Position numbers and translations under genes: made by a program. A stretch of 64,000 bases of DNA. It comes from an uncultured Litoreibacter sp. (GTDB taxonomy: Bacteria > Pseudomonadota > Alphaproteobacteria > Rhodobacterales > Rhodobacteraceae). Of this stretch, positions 30,396-40,348 are shown in pieces. The stretch spans positions 496,001 to 560,000 of the forward strand of contig NZ_CANKWO010000002.1 in NCBI RefSeq assembly GCF_947487515.1, written 5' to 3'. A model generated the notes under the pieces. It was not told the origin of the DNA. It did not search any database and saw only the letters and a program-made list of their open reading frames with translations. Each line of letters starts with the position of its first letter. The first letter of the stretch is position 1.

Positions 30396-31598
30396 ATGAG
30401 CCACATAATCGTGATTGGTGCAGGACAGGCTGGATCGTCACTGACCGCCAAGTTGCGGAACTCGGGCTTTGACGGGGACATCACCCTAATCGGTGCCGAA
30501 GCCGTGCCACCCTATCAACGGCCCCCGTTGTCCAAAGCGTATCTATTGGGGGAAATGGACAAAGAACGGTTGTTCCTTCGCCCCGAGCAATTCTACACCG
30601 ACCAGAACATCACCCTGCGCCTTGGTGCGCCGGTGACAGCAATCAACGCTGCGGCCAAGACCATCAGCATTGCTGGTGAAACCGTGGCCTACGACCAACT
30701 GGCCCTGACCACCGGATCAAACCCCCGCCACCTGCCCGCAAGCATCGGTGGCGCATTGCACGGGGTTCATGTTGTGCGCAGCCTTGATGATGTGGATGCC
30801 ATGGGGGCCGACATGGCGCCTGGAAAACACGCTTTGATCGTGGGTGGTGGCTACATCGGGCTGGAGGCCGCGGCGGTGGCATCCAAAATGGGCTTGAAGG
30901 TCACGGTAATCGAAATGGCCGACCGCATCTTGCAGCGCGTCGCTGCGCCGGAAACCTCCGGCTATTTTCGTCAGCTACATGCGGACCACGGCGTCGATAT
31001 TCGTGAGGGGATTGGCCTTGATCGCCTGTTGGGCGAAAGCAATGTCACCGGCGCACGCCTCACCGACGGTAGCGAGTTGGAGGTTGATCTGGTCATCGTC
31101 GGTGTCGGCATCACGCCTGGCGACGCATTAGCAAAAGAGGCGGGCTTGACCATCAACAACGGTATCGAGACCGACGCCCAAGGCCGCACTTCTGATCCTA
31201 ATATTTGGGCCGCCGGCGATTGTGCATCCTTCCCTTGGCAAGGCGGGCGTATCCGTCTGGAGTCCGTGCAAAACGCCATCGACCAAGCCGAGCTGGTTGC
31301 CGAAAACATCATGGGGGCCAACAAGGATTACGTGCCAATGCCGTGGTTCTGGTCGGATCAATATGACGTGAAGCTGCAAATTGCGGGCCTCAACACCGGA
31401 TATGACAAAGTCGCTGTACGCCAGACCGAAGACACGGTGTCTTACTGGTATTACCAAGGCGACAAGCTACTGGCAGTTGATGCGATGAATGATCCCCGAA
31501 ACTTCATGATCGCCAAGCGCCTGATTGCAGCGGGCAAAAGCCCGTCAGCTGCTTTGGTGACCAACCCTGACACCGACATGAAAGCTCTGCTTAAGTGA
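30396..31598 (+). CDS. FAD-dependent ferredoxin reductase-like oxidoreductase
   Basis: IIVIGAGQAGSSLTAKLRNSGFDGDITLIGAEAVPPYQRPPLSKAYL; ALIVGGGYIGLEAAAVASKMGLKVTVIEM. Confidence 0.9.
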   Translation: MSHIIVIGAGQAGSSLTAKLRNSGFDGDITLIGAEAVPPYQRPPLSKAYLLGEMDKERLFLRPEQFYTDQNITLRLGAPVTAINAAAKTISIAGETVAYDQLALTTGSNPRHLPASIGGALHGVHVVRSLDDVDAMGADMAPGKHALIVGGGYIGLEAAAVASKMGLKVTVIEMADRILQRVAAPETSGYFRQLHADHGVDIREGIGLDRLLGESNVTGARLTDGSELEVDLVIVGVGITPGDALAKEAGLTINNGIETDAQGRTSDPNIWAAGDCASFPWQGGRIRLESVQNAIDQAELVAENIMGANKDYVPMPWFWSDQYDVKLQIAGLNTGYDKVAVRQTEDTVSYWYYQGDKLLAVDAMNDPRNFMIAKRLIAAGKSPSAALVTNPDTDMKALLK

Positions 31599-32167
31599 GG
31601 ATCATCGGCGGCATCCATCGCTCTGTGGCCTTGACGTCTGTCGGCAAGGGCGACGAGGCGGGGCACCTGCGCCCCACGACCGACCGCATCCGCGAAAGCC
31701 TGTTCAATGTGCTGGCCGGTGGTCGCTTTGGTGACCCGTTGGAAGGGGCACGGGTGCTTGACCTGTTTGCAGGGACAGGGGCGTTGGGGCTGGAGGCCTT
31801 GTCGCGCGGCGCCAAGCAAGTGTGCTTCATCGAGAAGGGGCGCGCGGGGTATAAGATTTTGTCCAAGAACATCGCCAAACTACGCGCCGGCGAGGTGACC
31901 AATGCCTTGACGTGGGACGCCACGCGGTTGCCTGACAACCCGTATGAGCCATTTGATTTGGTGTTTCTTGACCCGCCCTACGGCAAAGAATTAGGGGCAA
32001 AGGCCTTAACCTGCGCAATGAAACAAGGGTGGATCGCAGAAAACGCGCTTGTCGTGTGGGAAGAAGAGGCGCCGCAATCCGCACCAGAGGGGTTCGATGT
32101 TCTGGAAAGCAAGAAATACGGATCAACCCATATTACGTTTCTAGAGCTCAGCGAAAACTCCGCATAA
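31595..32167 (+). CDS. rsmD: 16S rRNA (guanine(966)-N(2))-methyltransferase RsmD
   Basis: RPTTDRIRESLFNVL, VLDLFAGTGALGLEALSRGA, LVFLDPPY; GTG start overlapping upstream stop. Confidence 0.94.
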   Translation: MRIIGGIHRSVALTSVGKGDEAGHLRPTTDRIRESLFNVLAGGRFGDPLEGARVLDLFAGTGALGLEALSRGAKQVCFIEKGRAGYKILSKNIAKLRAGEVTNALTWDATRLPDNPYEPFDLVFLDPPYGKELGAKALTCAMKQGWIAENALVVWEEEAPQSAPEGFDVLESKKYGSTHITFLELSENSA

Positions 32168-32196
32168 AAAAGACCGCCCCAACTTGTAGGGCGGTC
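32166..32196 (-). terminator. Terminator between rsmD and TRAP SBP gene (U-tract on minus strand)
   Basis: gaccgccc(32172-32179)/gggcggtc(32189-32196), flanked left by aaaaaa. Confidence 0.8.
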
Positions 32197-32221
32197 GATT
32201 GCTTTGCATCAGCTAAGGTCT

Positions 32222-33247
32222 CTACTGACCTTCGGCCACGAACGCCTTGGCGTCTTCCACCAAAGCTGCGCCAGCCAATCCTTTGTCAGTGGCCTCTGCG
32301 ATCCATTCGGCGGTGACTTCCTCGCCCAGCGCCATGATACGTGCTGTCTCATCCGCCGACAAAACACCGATCTCGTTGCCGTCAGCCGTCATCACCTGTT
32401 TGCCAACCACGTCACCCTCGTCATGGGCGCGCCCAGCCCAAGCGGATGCGAATTCGCCAGAGTTGGCATCGATCACCGCTTGCAGATCAGCAGGCATGCT
32501 GTCGTATTTGGCCTTGTTCATCGCCCAGATGAAATACAGGTTGTACAAGGCCTTGTCGCCCGCCACATCTGTATGGCTGTCGGTCAATTCGTCCAGTTTC
32601 AGGGACGGGGACATTTCCCAAGTGATCACGCCGCCATCCACAACGCCTTTGGACAGTGCTTCAGGGAAGGCGGGAACTGGCATGCCAATCGGTGTGGCGC
32701 CCAGCTTGTCCAACAGCAAAGTGGCTGCACGTGATGGGCCGCGAAGCTTCAAGCCTTCGAAGTCTTCCACGGATTTGACGGATGGGCCTTTCTTGTGCAC
32801 CAGTCCGGGGCCGTGCATGTGGGCTGCGATCACTTGCACGTCTTTGAAGTCATCCATCAGGTATTTTTGGGTAAATTTCCACGCGGCGACGGAAGCCGCC
32901 TCGCCGGATTTGGTGGTCATGAAGGGCAGCTCCATGGCCTCGGCTTCAGGGAAACGGCCAGGCTGATAGCCTGGGATCACCCAACCACCATCGACCGCGC
33001 CGTCGCGGATCAGGTCATATTGGTTGGGGGCTTTGCCGCCAAGTTGCATGAAGGGATAAAGCTCCACCTTGATGCGTCCGCCGGAATCCTTTTCGATTTT
33101 CTCGGCCCATGGCTGCATGAAATAAGTAGGGTTCGCCGACTTTGGCGAGACGAAGTGCTGGAAACGTAGTGTCACTTCTTGAGCCAAAGCGGTTGATGCG
33201 CTCGCCATTGTGAAAAGCGCAAAAGTCGTAGTCTTTAGAAAGGTCAT
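32222..33247 (-). CDS. TRAP transporter substrate-binding protein (DctP family)
   Basis: Signal peptide; LRFQHFVSPKSANPTYFMQPWAEKIEKDSGGRIKVELYPFMQLGG; LKLRGPSRAATLLLDKLGATPIGMPVPAFPEALSKGVVDGGVI. Confidence 0.93.
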   Translation of the reverse strand: MTFLKTTTFALFTMASASTALAQEVTLRFQHFVSPKSANPTYFMQPWAEKIEKDSGGRIKVELYPFMQLGGKAPNQYDLIRDGAVDGGWVIPGYQPGRFPEAEAMELPFMTTKSGEAASVAAWKFTQKYLMDDFKDVQVIAAHMHGPGLVHKKGPSVKSVEDFEGLKLRGPSRAATLLLDKLGATPIGMPVPAFPEALSKGVVDGGVITWEMSPSLKLDELTDSHTDVAGDKALYNLYFIWAMNKAKYDSMPADLQAVIDANSGEFASAWAGRAHDEGDVVGKQVMTADGNEIGVLSADETARIMALGEEVTAEWIAEATDKGLAGAALVEDAKAFVAEGQ

Positions 33248-33284
33248 CCAAGGACCTCCTTTTAATAAGTACGGTAGTGAGGCG

Positions 33285-33318
33285 TTAACCTCTGCGTGGC
33301 TTTAACCTCATCGTGGCT
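33285..33318. repeat. Two tandem 17-bp near-identical repeats in the SBP/recQ intergenic region
   Basis: ttaacctctgcgtggct followed by ttaacctcatcgtggct (2 mismatches). Confidence 0.7.
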
Positions 33319-33460
33319 GGTATGTAAGTACTGCTCGGCCTAGTTGCAAGTCATTCGCAACAATGGAGCCCAAGTCGGCAAGGGAAGGGATTGTTTGCGC
33401 CTGTGAAATATGGAAGATTCATTGAAAATCGAGCAAAAGACCAAAATAGGCATGAACTTT

Positions 33461-35500
33461 ATGAATGACCCGCAAATTCTGCTGGCAGATATCTTCGGAT
33501 TCGATGAGTTCCGCACCGGTCAACGCGAAATCGTAGATGCAGTCTGCGCAGGTAAAAACACCCTTGCGATCATGCCAACTGGGGGTGGGAAATCGCTTTG
33601 TTTTCAACTCCCTGCCCTTGCGCGAGACGGGCTAACCGTCGTCATATCTCCTTTGATTGCGCTGATGCGCGATCAGGTACGGTCCCTTCGGGCAGCAGGG
33701 GTGCAAGCAGGTGCGCTGACCTCCGGCAACACCGAAGAAGAGACCGATCAAGTCTTCGAAGCCCTGCACAATAACGCGCTCAAGCTGCTCTATATCGCGC
33801 CAGAGCGCCTTGCTTCCTCTGGAACCCGCGACATGCTGAGCCGCGCCCGCTGTTCCTTGATTGCGGTGGATGAGGCGCATTGCGTCAGCCAATGGGGTCA
33901 TGACTTCCGGCCCGACTATCTGCGTATTGGCGAGTTGCGCCGCGCGCTGGATGTTCCACTGGCCGCGTTCACCGCCACCGCGGATGCTGAAACCCGCGAC
34001 GAGATCGTCACGCGGTTGTTTGACGGGCAACAACCCGAAACCTTCATGCAAGGCTTCGATCGCCCGAACCTGAATCTCGCATTCGAGGTCAAAGACGGCC
34101 CGCGTCGCCAAATTCTGGACTTCGCGAATGCCCGCAAGGGTCAGTCCGGCATCGTCTATTGCGGCACGCGTGCCAAAACCGAAACCTTGTCGCAAGCCCT
34201 GCGCGATGCGGGCCATTCCGCCTGTCACTATCACGGCGGCATGGACGCCGAGGACCGCCGCGAGGTGGAGCGGCGCTTCTCCCAAGAAGATGGCCTTGTG
34301 GTTGTGGCCACTGTGGCCTTTGGCATGGGCGTCGACAAACCTGACATTCGCTGGGTCGCCCACGCCGATCTGCCCAAATCCGTCGAAAGCTACTATCAGG
34401 AAATCGGCCGCGCTGGCCGCGATGGCACCCCTGCGGATACGCTGACACTCTATGGTCCCGACGATATTCGCTACCGCCGCCAGCAAATCGACGAAGGCCT
34501 CGCTCCCGACGATCGCAAAGCCGCCGATCATGCCCGCCTCAATGCGTTGCTTGGCTTGGCCGAAGCGTTGGAATGCCGCCGAAAACCATTGTTGGAATAC
34601 TTTGGCGACACCGACGTCACTTGCGGGAATTGCGATCTTTGCGAAAAGGCCCCCGAAACATTCGACGGCACTGTCGCTGTGCGCAAAGCTTTGTCAGCCA
34701 TCCTGCGCACCGGTGAGTATTTTGGTGCAGGACACTTGATCGACATTCTACTGGGCAATTCCACCGACAAGGTGAAAGCCCGCGGGCACGATGAATTGCC
34801 CACTTTCGGAATTGGCGGTGAATACGACAAACGGGGCTGGCAGGCTGTGTTTCGCCAAATGATGGGCCGCGACCTGATCCGCCCCGACCCAAGCCGCCAC
34901 GGCGCCTTCCGCATGACCCAAGACGCGCGGCCTATTCTGCGGGACGAGGCCACGATTACCCTGCGCAAGGATACCATCCGCAAGGGCGCGAACCGCCCCG
35001 CGGTCAAAACGCTGGTCTCGGATGAGGATGCGCCGCTGCTATCCGCCCTCAAGGCCAAGCGCCGCGCCTTCGCAGAAGCCGCCCGCGCGCCAGCTTATGT
35101 GATTTTCAACGACAAAACCCTGATCGAGATGGCCGAAACACGGCCGTCCACCTTGGATGAATTCGCCCGCATTTCCGGCGTTGGGGCCAAAAAGTTGGAA
35201 AGCTTTGGCGCGGCCTTTTTGGAAGTTATCAATGGTGCACCCTCTCCCGAGCTGCACCCAACCCGCCGCAAGCTGGCCGGTCGCGACAGCGGGGCGCTCT
35301 ATGATCAACTTCTGGAGGTCCAAGCCAATCTGTCTCGCGGCGCCGAAGGCTACGACAAACCGCTGAGCTGCTCGGCGTCTTTGATCGCCAAGGTGGCTGA
35401 GACCAAACCAAGCGACAGCAATTCCATGGCGCGCCTTCTTGGCGACCGCCGTGCTGAACGTTTTGGTGAGGCCTTTCTAAATGTGCTGAAAGCCTCTTGA
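33461..35500 (+). CDS. recQ: ATP-dependent DNA helicase RecQ
   Basis: FRTGQREIVDAVCAGKNTLAIMPTGGGKSLCFQLPAL; AVDEAHCVSQWGHDFRPDY; CGNCDLC zinc motif; HRDC. Confidence 0.97.
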   Translation: MNDPQILLADIFGFDEFRTGQREIVDAVCAGKNTLAIMPTGGGKSLCFQLPALARDGLTVVISPLIALMRDQVRSLRAAGVQAGALTSGNTEEETDQVFEALHNNALKLLYIAPERLASSGTRDMLSRARCSLIAVDEAHCVSQWGHDFRPDYLRIGELRRALDVPLAAFTATADAETRDEIVTRLFDGQQPETFMQGFDRPNLNLAFEVKDGPRRQILDFANARKGQSGIVYCGTRAKTETLSQALRDAGHSACHYHGGMDAEDRREVERRFSQEDGLVVVATVAFGMGVDKPDIRWVAHADLPKSVESYYQEIGRAGRDGTPADTLTLYGPDDIRYRRQQIDEGLAPDDRKAADHARLNALLGLAEALECRRKPLLEYFGDTDVTCGNCDLCEKAPETFDGTVAVRKALSAILRTGEYFGAGHLIDILLGNSTDKVKARGHDELPTFGIGGEYDKRGWQAVFRQMMGRDLIRPDPSRHGAFRMTQDARPILRDEATITLRKDTIRKGANRPAVKTLVSDEDAPLLSALKAKRRAFAEAARAPAYVIFNDKTLIEMAETRPSTLDEFARISGVGAKKLESFGAAFLEVINGAPSPELHPTRRKLAGRDSGALYDQLLEVQANLSRGAEGYDKPLSCSASLIAKVAETKPSDSNSMARLLGDRRAERFGEAFLNVLKAS

Positions 35501-35545
35501 GGCCACGGCGCAGGCGGCTACATTGAACGTCAAAGGAGCCCCCCT

Positions 35546-36340
35546 ATGCTGACCGTAATTTCGCCCGCCAAGAAACTGGATATGACCGCCGTGAACGTCA
35601 CTCCGACCCTGCCGGAGTTTCAGGCTGATGCGAACATATTGGCAAAGGTGGCGCGTGACCTGTCAGTGGATGACTTGCGCAAGCTGATGCATATCTCCGA
35701 GAACCTCGCGACCCTGAACCGCGACCGCTTTCACGCGTTTCAGGACGCCAGCACCCCCGAGAACGCCAAAGCCGCAATGTATATCTTCGCAGGTGACACC
35801 TACACGGGTCTGGAGGCCAAGAGCCTTGACGCAGACGAGGTAACCTTCGCCCAAGATCACTTGCGCATTTTGTCGGGGCTTTACGGGCTTCTCAAACCAC
35901 TCGACGCGATCCAAGCTTACAGGCTGGAGATGGGCAGCCGGCTGAAAACTGCACGCGGCAAATCTTTGTATGACTATTGGGGCAGTACCATCAGCGAGGC
36001 GCTGAATGCGCAGGCCAAAGACCAGCAAACCGACACGCTCGTCAATTGTGCCAGTCAGGAGTATTTTGGCGCGGTGAAGCCCGACGCATTGACCCTCAAT
36101 GTGGTCACTCCGCAGTTCTACGAGGACAAGCCAACCGGCCCCAAGATTGTCAGCTTCTACGCCAAGCAAGCGCGCGGGGCGATGGCGCGCTTTATCATTC
36201 AAAACCGCCTGACCAAACCCGATCAGATCCGCGATTTCGACACCGGCGGCTATGCGTATCAAGCCGAACAATCGACACCAAACCGTCCTGTTTTCTTGCG
36301 CACAGAAGCTGCTTTTGAGGCCTTGAAGAAGGCATCTTAA
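35546..36340 (+). CDS. yaaA: Peroxide stress protein YaaA
   Basis: MLTVISPAKKLD; FAGDTYTGLEA; LRILSGLYGLLKPLDAIQAYRLEMGSRL. Confidence 0.95.
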   Translation: MLTVISPAKKLDMTAVNVTPTLPEFQADANILAKVARDLSVDDLRKLMHISENLATLNRDRFHAFQDASTPENAKAAMYIFAGDTYTGLEAKSLDADEVTFAQDHLRILSGLYGLLKPLDAIQAYRLEMGSRLKTARGKSLYDYWGSTISEALNAQAKDQQTDTLVNCASQEYFGAVKPDALTLNVVTPQFYEDKPTGPKIVSFYAKQARGAMARFIIQNRLTKPDQIRDFDTGGYAYQAEQSTPNRPVFLRTEAAFEALKKAS

Positions 36341-36460
36341 CGCCGGCTTTTGCCAAGCGCGTAGAATCCGCTTAATCTGCCCTCAGCCCTTACAAATCCC
36401 GCGCACCATTCACAGGTACATAGACGGGAAACGAAGCAATCGGGGGCAGAGGACAAGACG

Positions 36461-37945
36461 ATGAGCAACACCAGACGCGCATTTTTGCTCGGCACAGGGG
36501 CCTTGGTTGGTGCCTATGCAACCCGCAAATATTACACCACTCCGGACCCTGCGGGACGCGTTCTCGATGCCCCGACAAGCGACCCGTTGATCTTGAACGA
36601 CGCCTCCGAACTGTCACCTACCCGCGTCGCCAAACATCTGATCCTGACCGACCGCTTCGAGGCCCCCCAAATCGAAGCCTTGCGGGCTGAACTGTTGGAC
36701 GCCAAGCGATCTGGCCGCGCGATGATTGCCTCGGCTGCGCGGCATTCCATGGGCGGGCAAAGCATGGCCGTTTCCGGCACGACCATCACCATGAACGACG
36801 AATGGCTGGAGCTGGACAAAACCGCGCTGACCTATCGCTGTGGCGCTGGCACGCGGTGGTCAACCATCATCGCTAAACTCGACGCTGAAGGATATTCCCC
36901 CGCCGTCATGCAATCCAACAATGACTTTGGCGTGGCCGCGACCTATTGCGTTAATGCTCATGGCTGGCCGGTGCCCTTTTCTGGCATGGGGTCGACCGTC
37001 GTAAGCTTGCGAATGATGCTGGCGGACGGGTCTCATATTACCTGCTCGCGCGAAGAGAACGCCGACATCTTCTTTGCCGCAATGGGGGGGTACGGGCTGC
37101 TGGGCGTCATCACGGACATGACAGTCAGAATGGTCGCCAACACCCGCCTGCAGCCTACGTTCGAAAAGATGGACGCCGAGATGTTTGGCCCGCGCTTTGT
37201 GCAGGCCATCAAAGGGAAAACCGGCGTGCAAATGGCCTACGGACGCCTAGACGTCAGCAAGGATCGCTTCTTCGAGCAGGCCATGATGGTCACCTATCGT
37301 CCCAGCCAAGATCAAAGCGATCTGCCGCCCGCACCGGGTTCTGGTTTTATGTCCAAGGCGTCTCGGTCCATTTTTCGTGCGCAACTTGGCTCCGATAGCG
37401 CCAAGCACCGTCGTTGGTGGTTTGAAACAGGCCTCGGGCCTTGGGTCGGCAGCGGCGACACCACACGAAACACGCTTCTGAACGAGCCAGTGGTCACCCT
37501 AGATGACCGCGATAACACCCGAACCGACATTCTGCATGAATACTTCATTGCGCCTGAAAAATTCGCGGGCTGGATCAGCGCCTGCCGCGAAGTGATCCCT
37601 TCCAGCTATCAAGAGCTGCTCAACATCACCCTGCGCTATGTCGCGCGAGATAGTGAAAGCTGGTTAAGCTATGCGCCAGCGGACCGGATCGCCTGTGTTA
37701 TGCTGTTCTCGCAAGAAAAGACCCACCGCGGTGAGGAAGACATGAAACGCATGACGCAAGAGTTGATCGATCGCACGCTGGATCTGGGCGGCAGTTACTA
37801 CCTGCCCTACCGGTTGCATGCGCGCCAAGACCAGATGGTCAAAGCCTACCCGGGCCTGCGTCCGTTCATCGCCAAGAAACGCGCCATGGATCCGACTAAC
37901 CTGTTCCGCCACGCGATGTGGGACACCTATATGGCAAGGGGCTGA
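36461..37945 (+). CDS. FAD-binding oxidoreductase (FAD_binding_4/ALO-like) with Tat-type N-terminus
   Basis: TRRAFLLGTGALVGAYA twin-Arg; RHSMGGQSMAVSGTTITMNDEWLELD; C-terminal RAMDPTNLFRHAMWDTY. Confidence 0.85.
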   Translation: MSNTRRAFLLGTGALVGAYATRKYYTTPDPAGRVLDAPTSDPLILNDASELSPTRVAKHLILTDRFEAPQIEALRAELLDAKRSGRAMIASAARHSMGGQSMAVSGTTITMNDEWLELDKTALTYRCGAGTRWSTIIAKLDAEGYSPAVMQSNNDFGVAATYCVNAHGWPVPFSGMGSTVVSLRMMLADGSHITCSREENADIFFAAMGGYGLLGVITDMTVRMVANTRLQPTFEKMDAEMFGPRFVQAIKGKTGVQMAYGRLDVSKDRFFEQAMMVTYRPSQDQSDLPPAPGSGFMSKASRSIFRAQLGSDSAKHRRWWFETGLGPWVGSGDTTRNTLLNEPVVTLDDRDNTRTDILHEYFIAPEKFAGWISACREVIPSSYQELLNITLRYVARDSESWLSYAPADRIACVMLFSQEKTHRGEEDMKRMTQELIDRTLDLGGSYYLPYRLHARQDQMVKAYPGLRPFIAKKRAMDPTNLFRHAMWDTYMARG

Positions 37946-37949
37946 TACC

Positions 37950-38357
37950 ATGACCATTTTGCGCCTGATCACCTTTGGCTACTTCGTCTCGCTGCTGATT
38001 GCCGCCTCGCTGAATTACCTGCCCATCGACGGCATCATCGACGACCAAGGCTACGCTTTCGGCATCTTCGCTTTGGATGTGTTCGACGATCTGTTGCATG
38101 TGGCCTCTGCGCTTTGGGCGCTTGCTGCCGCGTTGATCTCGCATCGGGCCAGCCGCGTTTTCCTGACCTATTTCGGTGCGCTCTACTTTGCGGATGGTTT
38201 GCTCGGCCTCGCCACAGGATCAGGCTTCCTAGACGCAGGGATCTTGATCTATGGCTTCTATGAATACTCAAGTTTCGCGATCAAACTCGCCGCCAATATC
38301 CCGCATCTCTTTTTGGGCGGCTTCGCTCTTGTCGCAACCTATTTGGGGCGCAAGTGA
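37950..38357 (+). CDS. Small multi-TM membrane protein of unknown function
   Basis: About 4 hydrophobic segments; starts 5 nt after the upstream stop. Confidence 0.75.
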   Translation: MTILRLITFGYFVSLLIAASLNYLPIDGIIDDQGYAFGIFALDVFDDLLHVASALWALAAALISHRASRVFLTYFGALYFADGLLGLATGSGFLDAGILIYGFYEYSSFAIKLAANIPHLFLGGFALVATYLGRK

Positions 38358-39415
38358 AGCGGCTGCTCAAATGGCTGGGGCTGATGCTGGGGGCATTGAT
38401 CCTGCTGATCGCCGCCCCGATCGCCTACACGGAAACCATGTGCCGTGGCACGCCGCTGGAGCAGGCCGAGGCGAAATACATCACCGACCCCGCATGGCAG
38501 CGAGCGGAGGCGCGAACCTACCTCACCTATCCCGAGTGGCACATTGTCTACGCCTATGAAGGCTACGCCGAGGTATTGAAGCGCGCTGATCCCCACAACT
38601 TTCCCTACAGCCAAGCCATCACCGGCTTCTGGACGTCGCTATGCGCCCTTACGGAGAAAGCCGATGAATTGGGCGAAGCTGGGACAGATGCCAAGCTGAC
38701 GATCTACACAATCGGGGCCAGCTTTACGCTCGAGATGCTGTTCAAGGCTGCCTATGAAGAAACCATAGGCCGCATGGCGTCTTGGACCTCCGACACCTCT
38801 CCGCAAGACAAGGTAGAGGCCGCCATGGCCGACGACTATGCCACCTTCCTGCAAGAGGTTCCGTGGTACAAATACGACTTTGACGGCTGGTACGCCAAAC
38901 TTATGGCTGCCCCCACACAAGGCGTCAGATCCTTTGAGCGCCGCATCGCCCTAGGCATCGAATGGAAGGCCAAAGCGGCCTATGCCCGCCTCATCGAGAA
39001 GGCCGCGGGGGCGGTCGGCAAAGACGAATTGACGATGCGCATAGCCATCCAAGGTGCAACGCCAGCCTATCTAGAAAGCTTCCCCAAAGTCACAATCATT
39101 CGCACCGAAGGCGATACCATCATCGCAGAGGTGCCGCGCTATAGGACCTTCACCAGACTTGTTGAAAACATGATTATCTTGTCGCGCGACAGCGAAGCCC
39201 GCATCGTGGAAATCGCGGGCAATGACGACATCCTTGTTAGCCTGCAATCACGGCCCAACCCCATATTGCCAGATAACATAAACATCTTGTCGGTCACCAA
39301 GCGTCCCGGAACCTACGACAAAACTCGCGTTCTAATCACATTGAAAGTAGATCAGCTTCACAGTCTGTACCCGCTGCTAAAACTCAGCGGGCTAGAACAT
39401 ATCTACGACTACTAG
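38354..39415 (+). CDS. Membrane-anchored protein of unknown function (353 aa)
   Basis: N-terminal TM (LLKWLGLMLGALILLIAAPIAYTE) and large soluble domain; GTGA overlap with upstream gene. Confidence 0.75.
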   Translation: MKRLLKWLGLMLGALILLIAAPIAYTETMCRGTPLEQAEAKYITDPAWQRAEARTYLTYPEWHIVYAYEGYAEVLKRADPHNFPYSQAITGFWTSLCALTEKADELGEAGTDAKLTIYTIGASFTLEMLFKAAYEETIGRMASWTSDTSPQDKVEAAMADDYATFLQEVPWYKYDFDGWYAKLMAAPTQGVRSFERRIALGIEWKAKAAYARLIEKAAGAVGKDELTMRIAIQGATPAYLESFPKVTIIRTEGDTIIAEVPRYRTFTRLVENMIILSRDSEARIVEIAGNDDILVSLQSRPNPILPDNINILSVTKRPGTYDKTRVLITLKVDQLHSLYPLLKLSGLEHIYDY

Positions 39416-39676
39416 ATGCGGCACATCTTGATCATATGCACCCTTGTCGCCGTTTGGTTCGCGCTGGCTCTTGGTGCGATGCTGACGGGAACAATAGCCA
39501 CCGCAGCCGTGCCCAAAGGAACCAGAATACCAGCGAACGTGGCGATTGTGGGAAGTGCGCCTGGCCTGCTGATCCTGCGCAGTGATGACCCGAACTATGT
39601 CCGCAATCTATATCAAAACGGTGCCAAACTGGTGCTGCCCGCGCGTAAAAAGACCTGCCTCAACTTCCAAGGCTAA
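39416..39676 (+). CDS. Small membrane protein of unknown function (86 aa)
   Basis: ATG begins on the base after the upstream TAG; N-terminal TM. Confidence 0.55.
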   Translation: MRHILIICTLVAVWFALALGAMLTGTIATAAVPKGTRIPANVAIVGSAPGLLILRSDDPNYVRNLYQNGAKLVLPARKKTCLNFQG

Positions 39677-39727
39677 AGGATCTGGGCAAATCCTAGTCTC
39701 CATTTGGTTACAAATACTCAAATACCG

Positions 39728-40348
39728 TCAGCAGCCGAAAAGACCGCAACTGCGGTACTTCACGACCGCGTCAAACGTCTCGGGCAATGTGCCGGACGGT
39801 TGCAAGATTTCCAATGTCGGGATCACCAGTTCAACGGTGGTACCATCGTCGGAAACCGCACCGTTGGTGCTTTCGATTTCTAGCGCACGCAGACGCACGA
39901 CAATCTCGGATTCCGCCAACCCGTCCGCAATCAAAGAGAACATCGGATTGTCCGTAGATAGCTCCGCAGGCATCCCCTCGATCTTCTCGAAGTCCAGTGG
40001 CACGGATATCTTCAGGCGTTCTTCGTCCAGCCGCACCAGTTCCATCTCGCCTAGAAACGGGTCTTCGGACTTGGCGGCGGCCGCTTCGGCAATGGCCTCA
40101 TCTACGGTCAGTGTTTCGTTGATCTTGCACGATACAGTTTCTGGCGACTCCACCCGCACGGAGTCTGCGGGGCAAAGCGCACCTGCTTGCGGTCCCATCG
40201 CCTGTACCATGTCGAACAATTGGCGCCCCAAGGTCATTGTGGTGGCGGTGGTGATCACCTCGTCCTCACCAATTTTCACGTCCGTTTCTACATCCAGACA
40301 GGCGGACAATGGCAGGATCAAAACAACGGCAAGCTTGCGTAAAAACAT
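39728..40348 (-). CDS. Putative lipoprotein of unknown function
   Basis: MFLRKLAVVLILPLSAC lipobox; C-terminal CGLFGC. Confidence 0.7.
   Translation of the reverse strand: MFLRKLAVVLILPLSACLDVETDVKIGEDEVITTATTMTLGRQLFDMVQAMGPQAGALCPADSVRVESPETVSCKINETLTVDEAIAEAAAAKSEDPFLGEMELVRLDEERLKISVPLDFEKIEGMPAELSTDNPMFSLIADGLAESEIVVRLRALEIESTNGAVSDDGTTVELVIPTLEILQPSGTLPETFDAVVKYRSCGLFGC

Noticed and set aside
33632-34531. 299-aa minus-strand ORF inside recQ
   Set aside because: Shadow ORF; RecQ motifs are clear on the plus strand.
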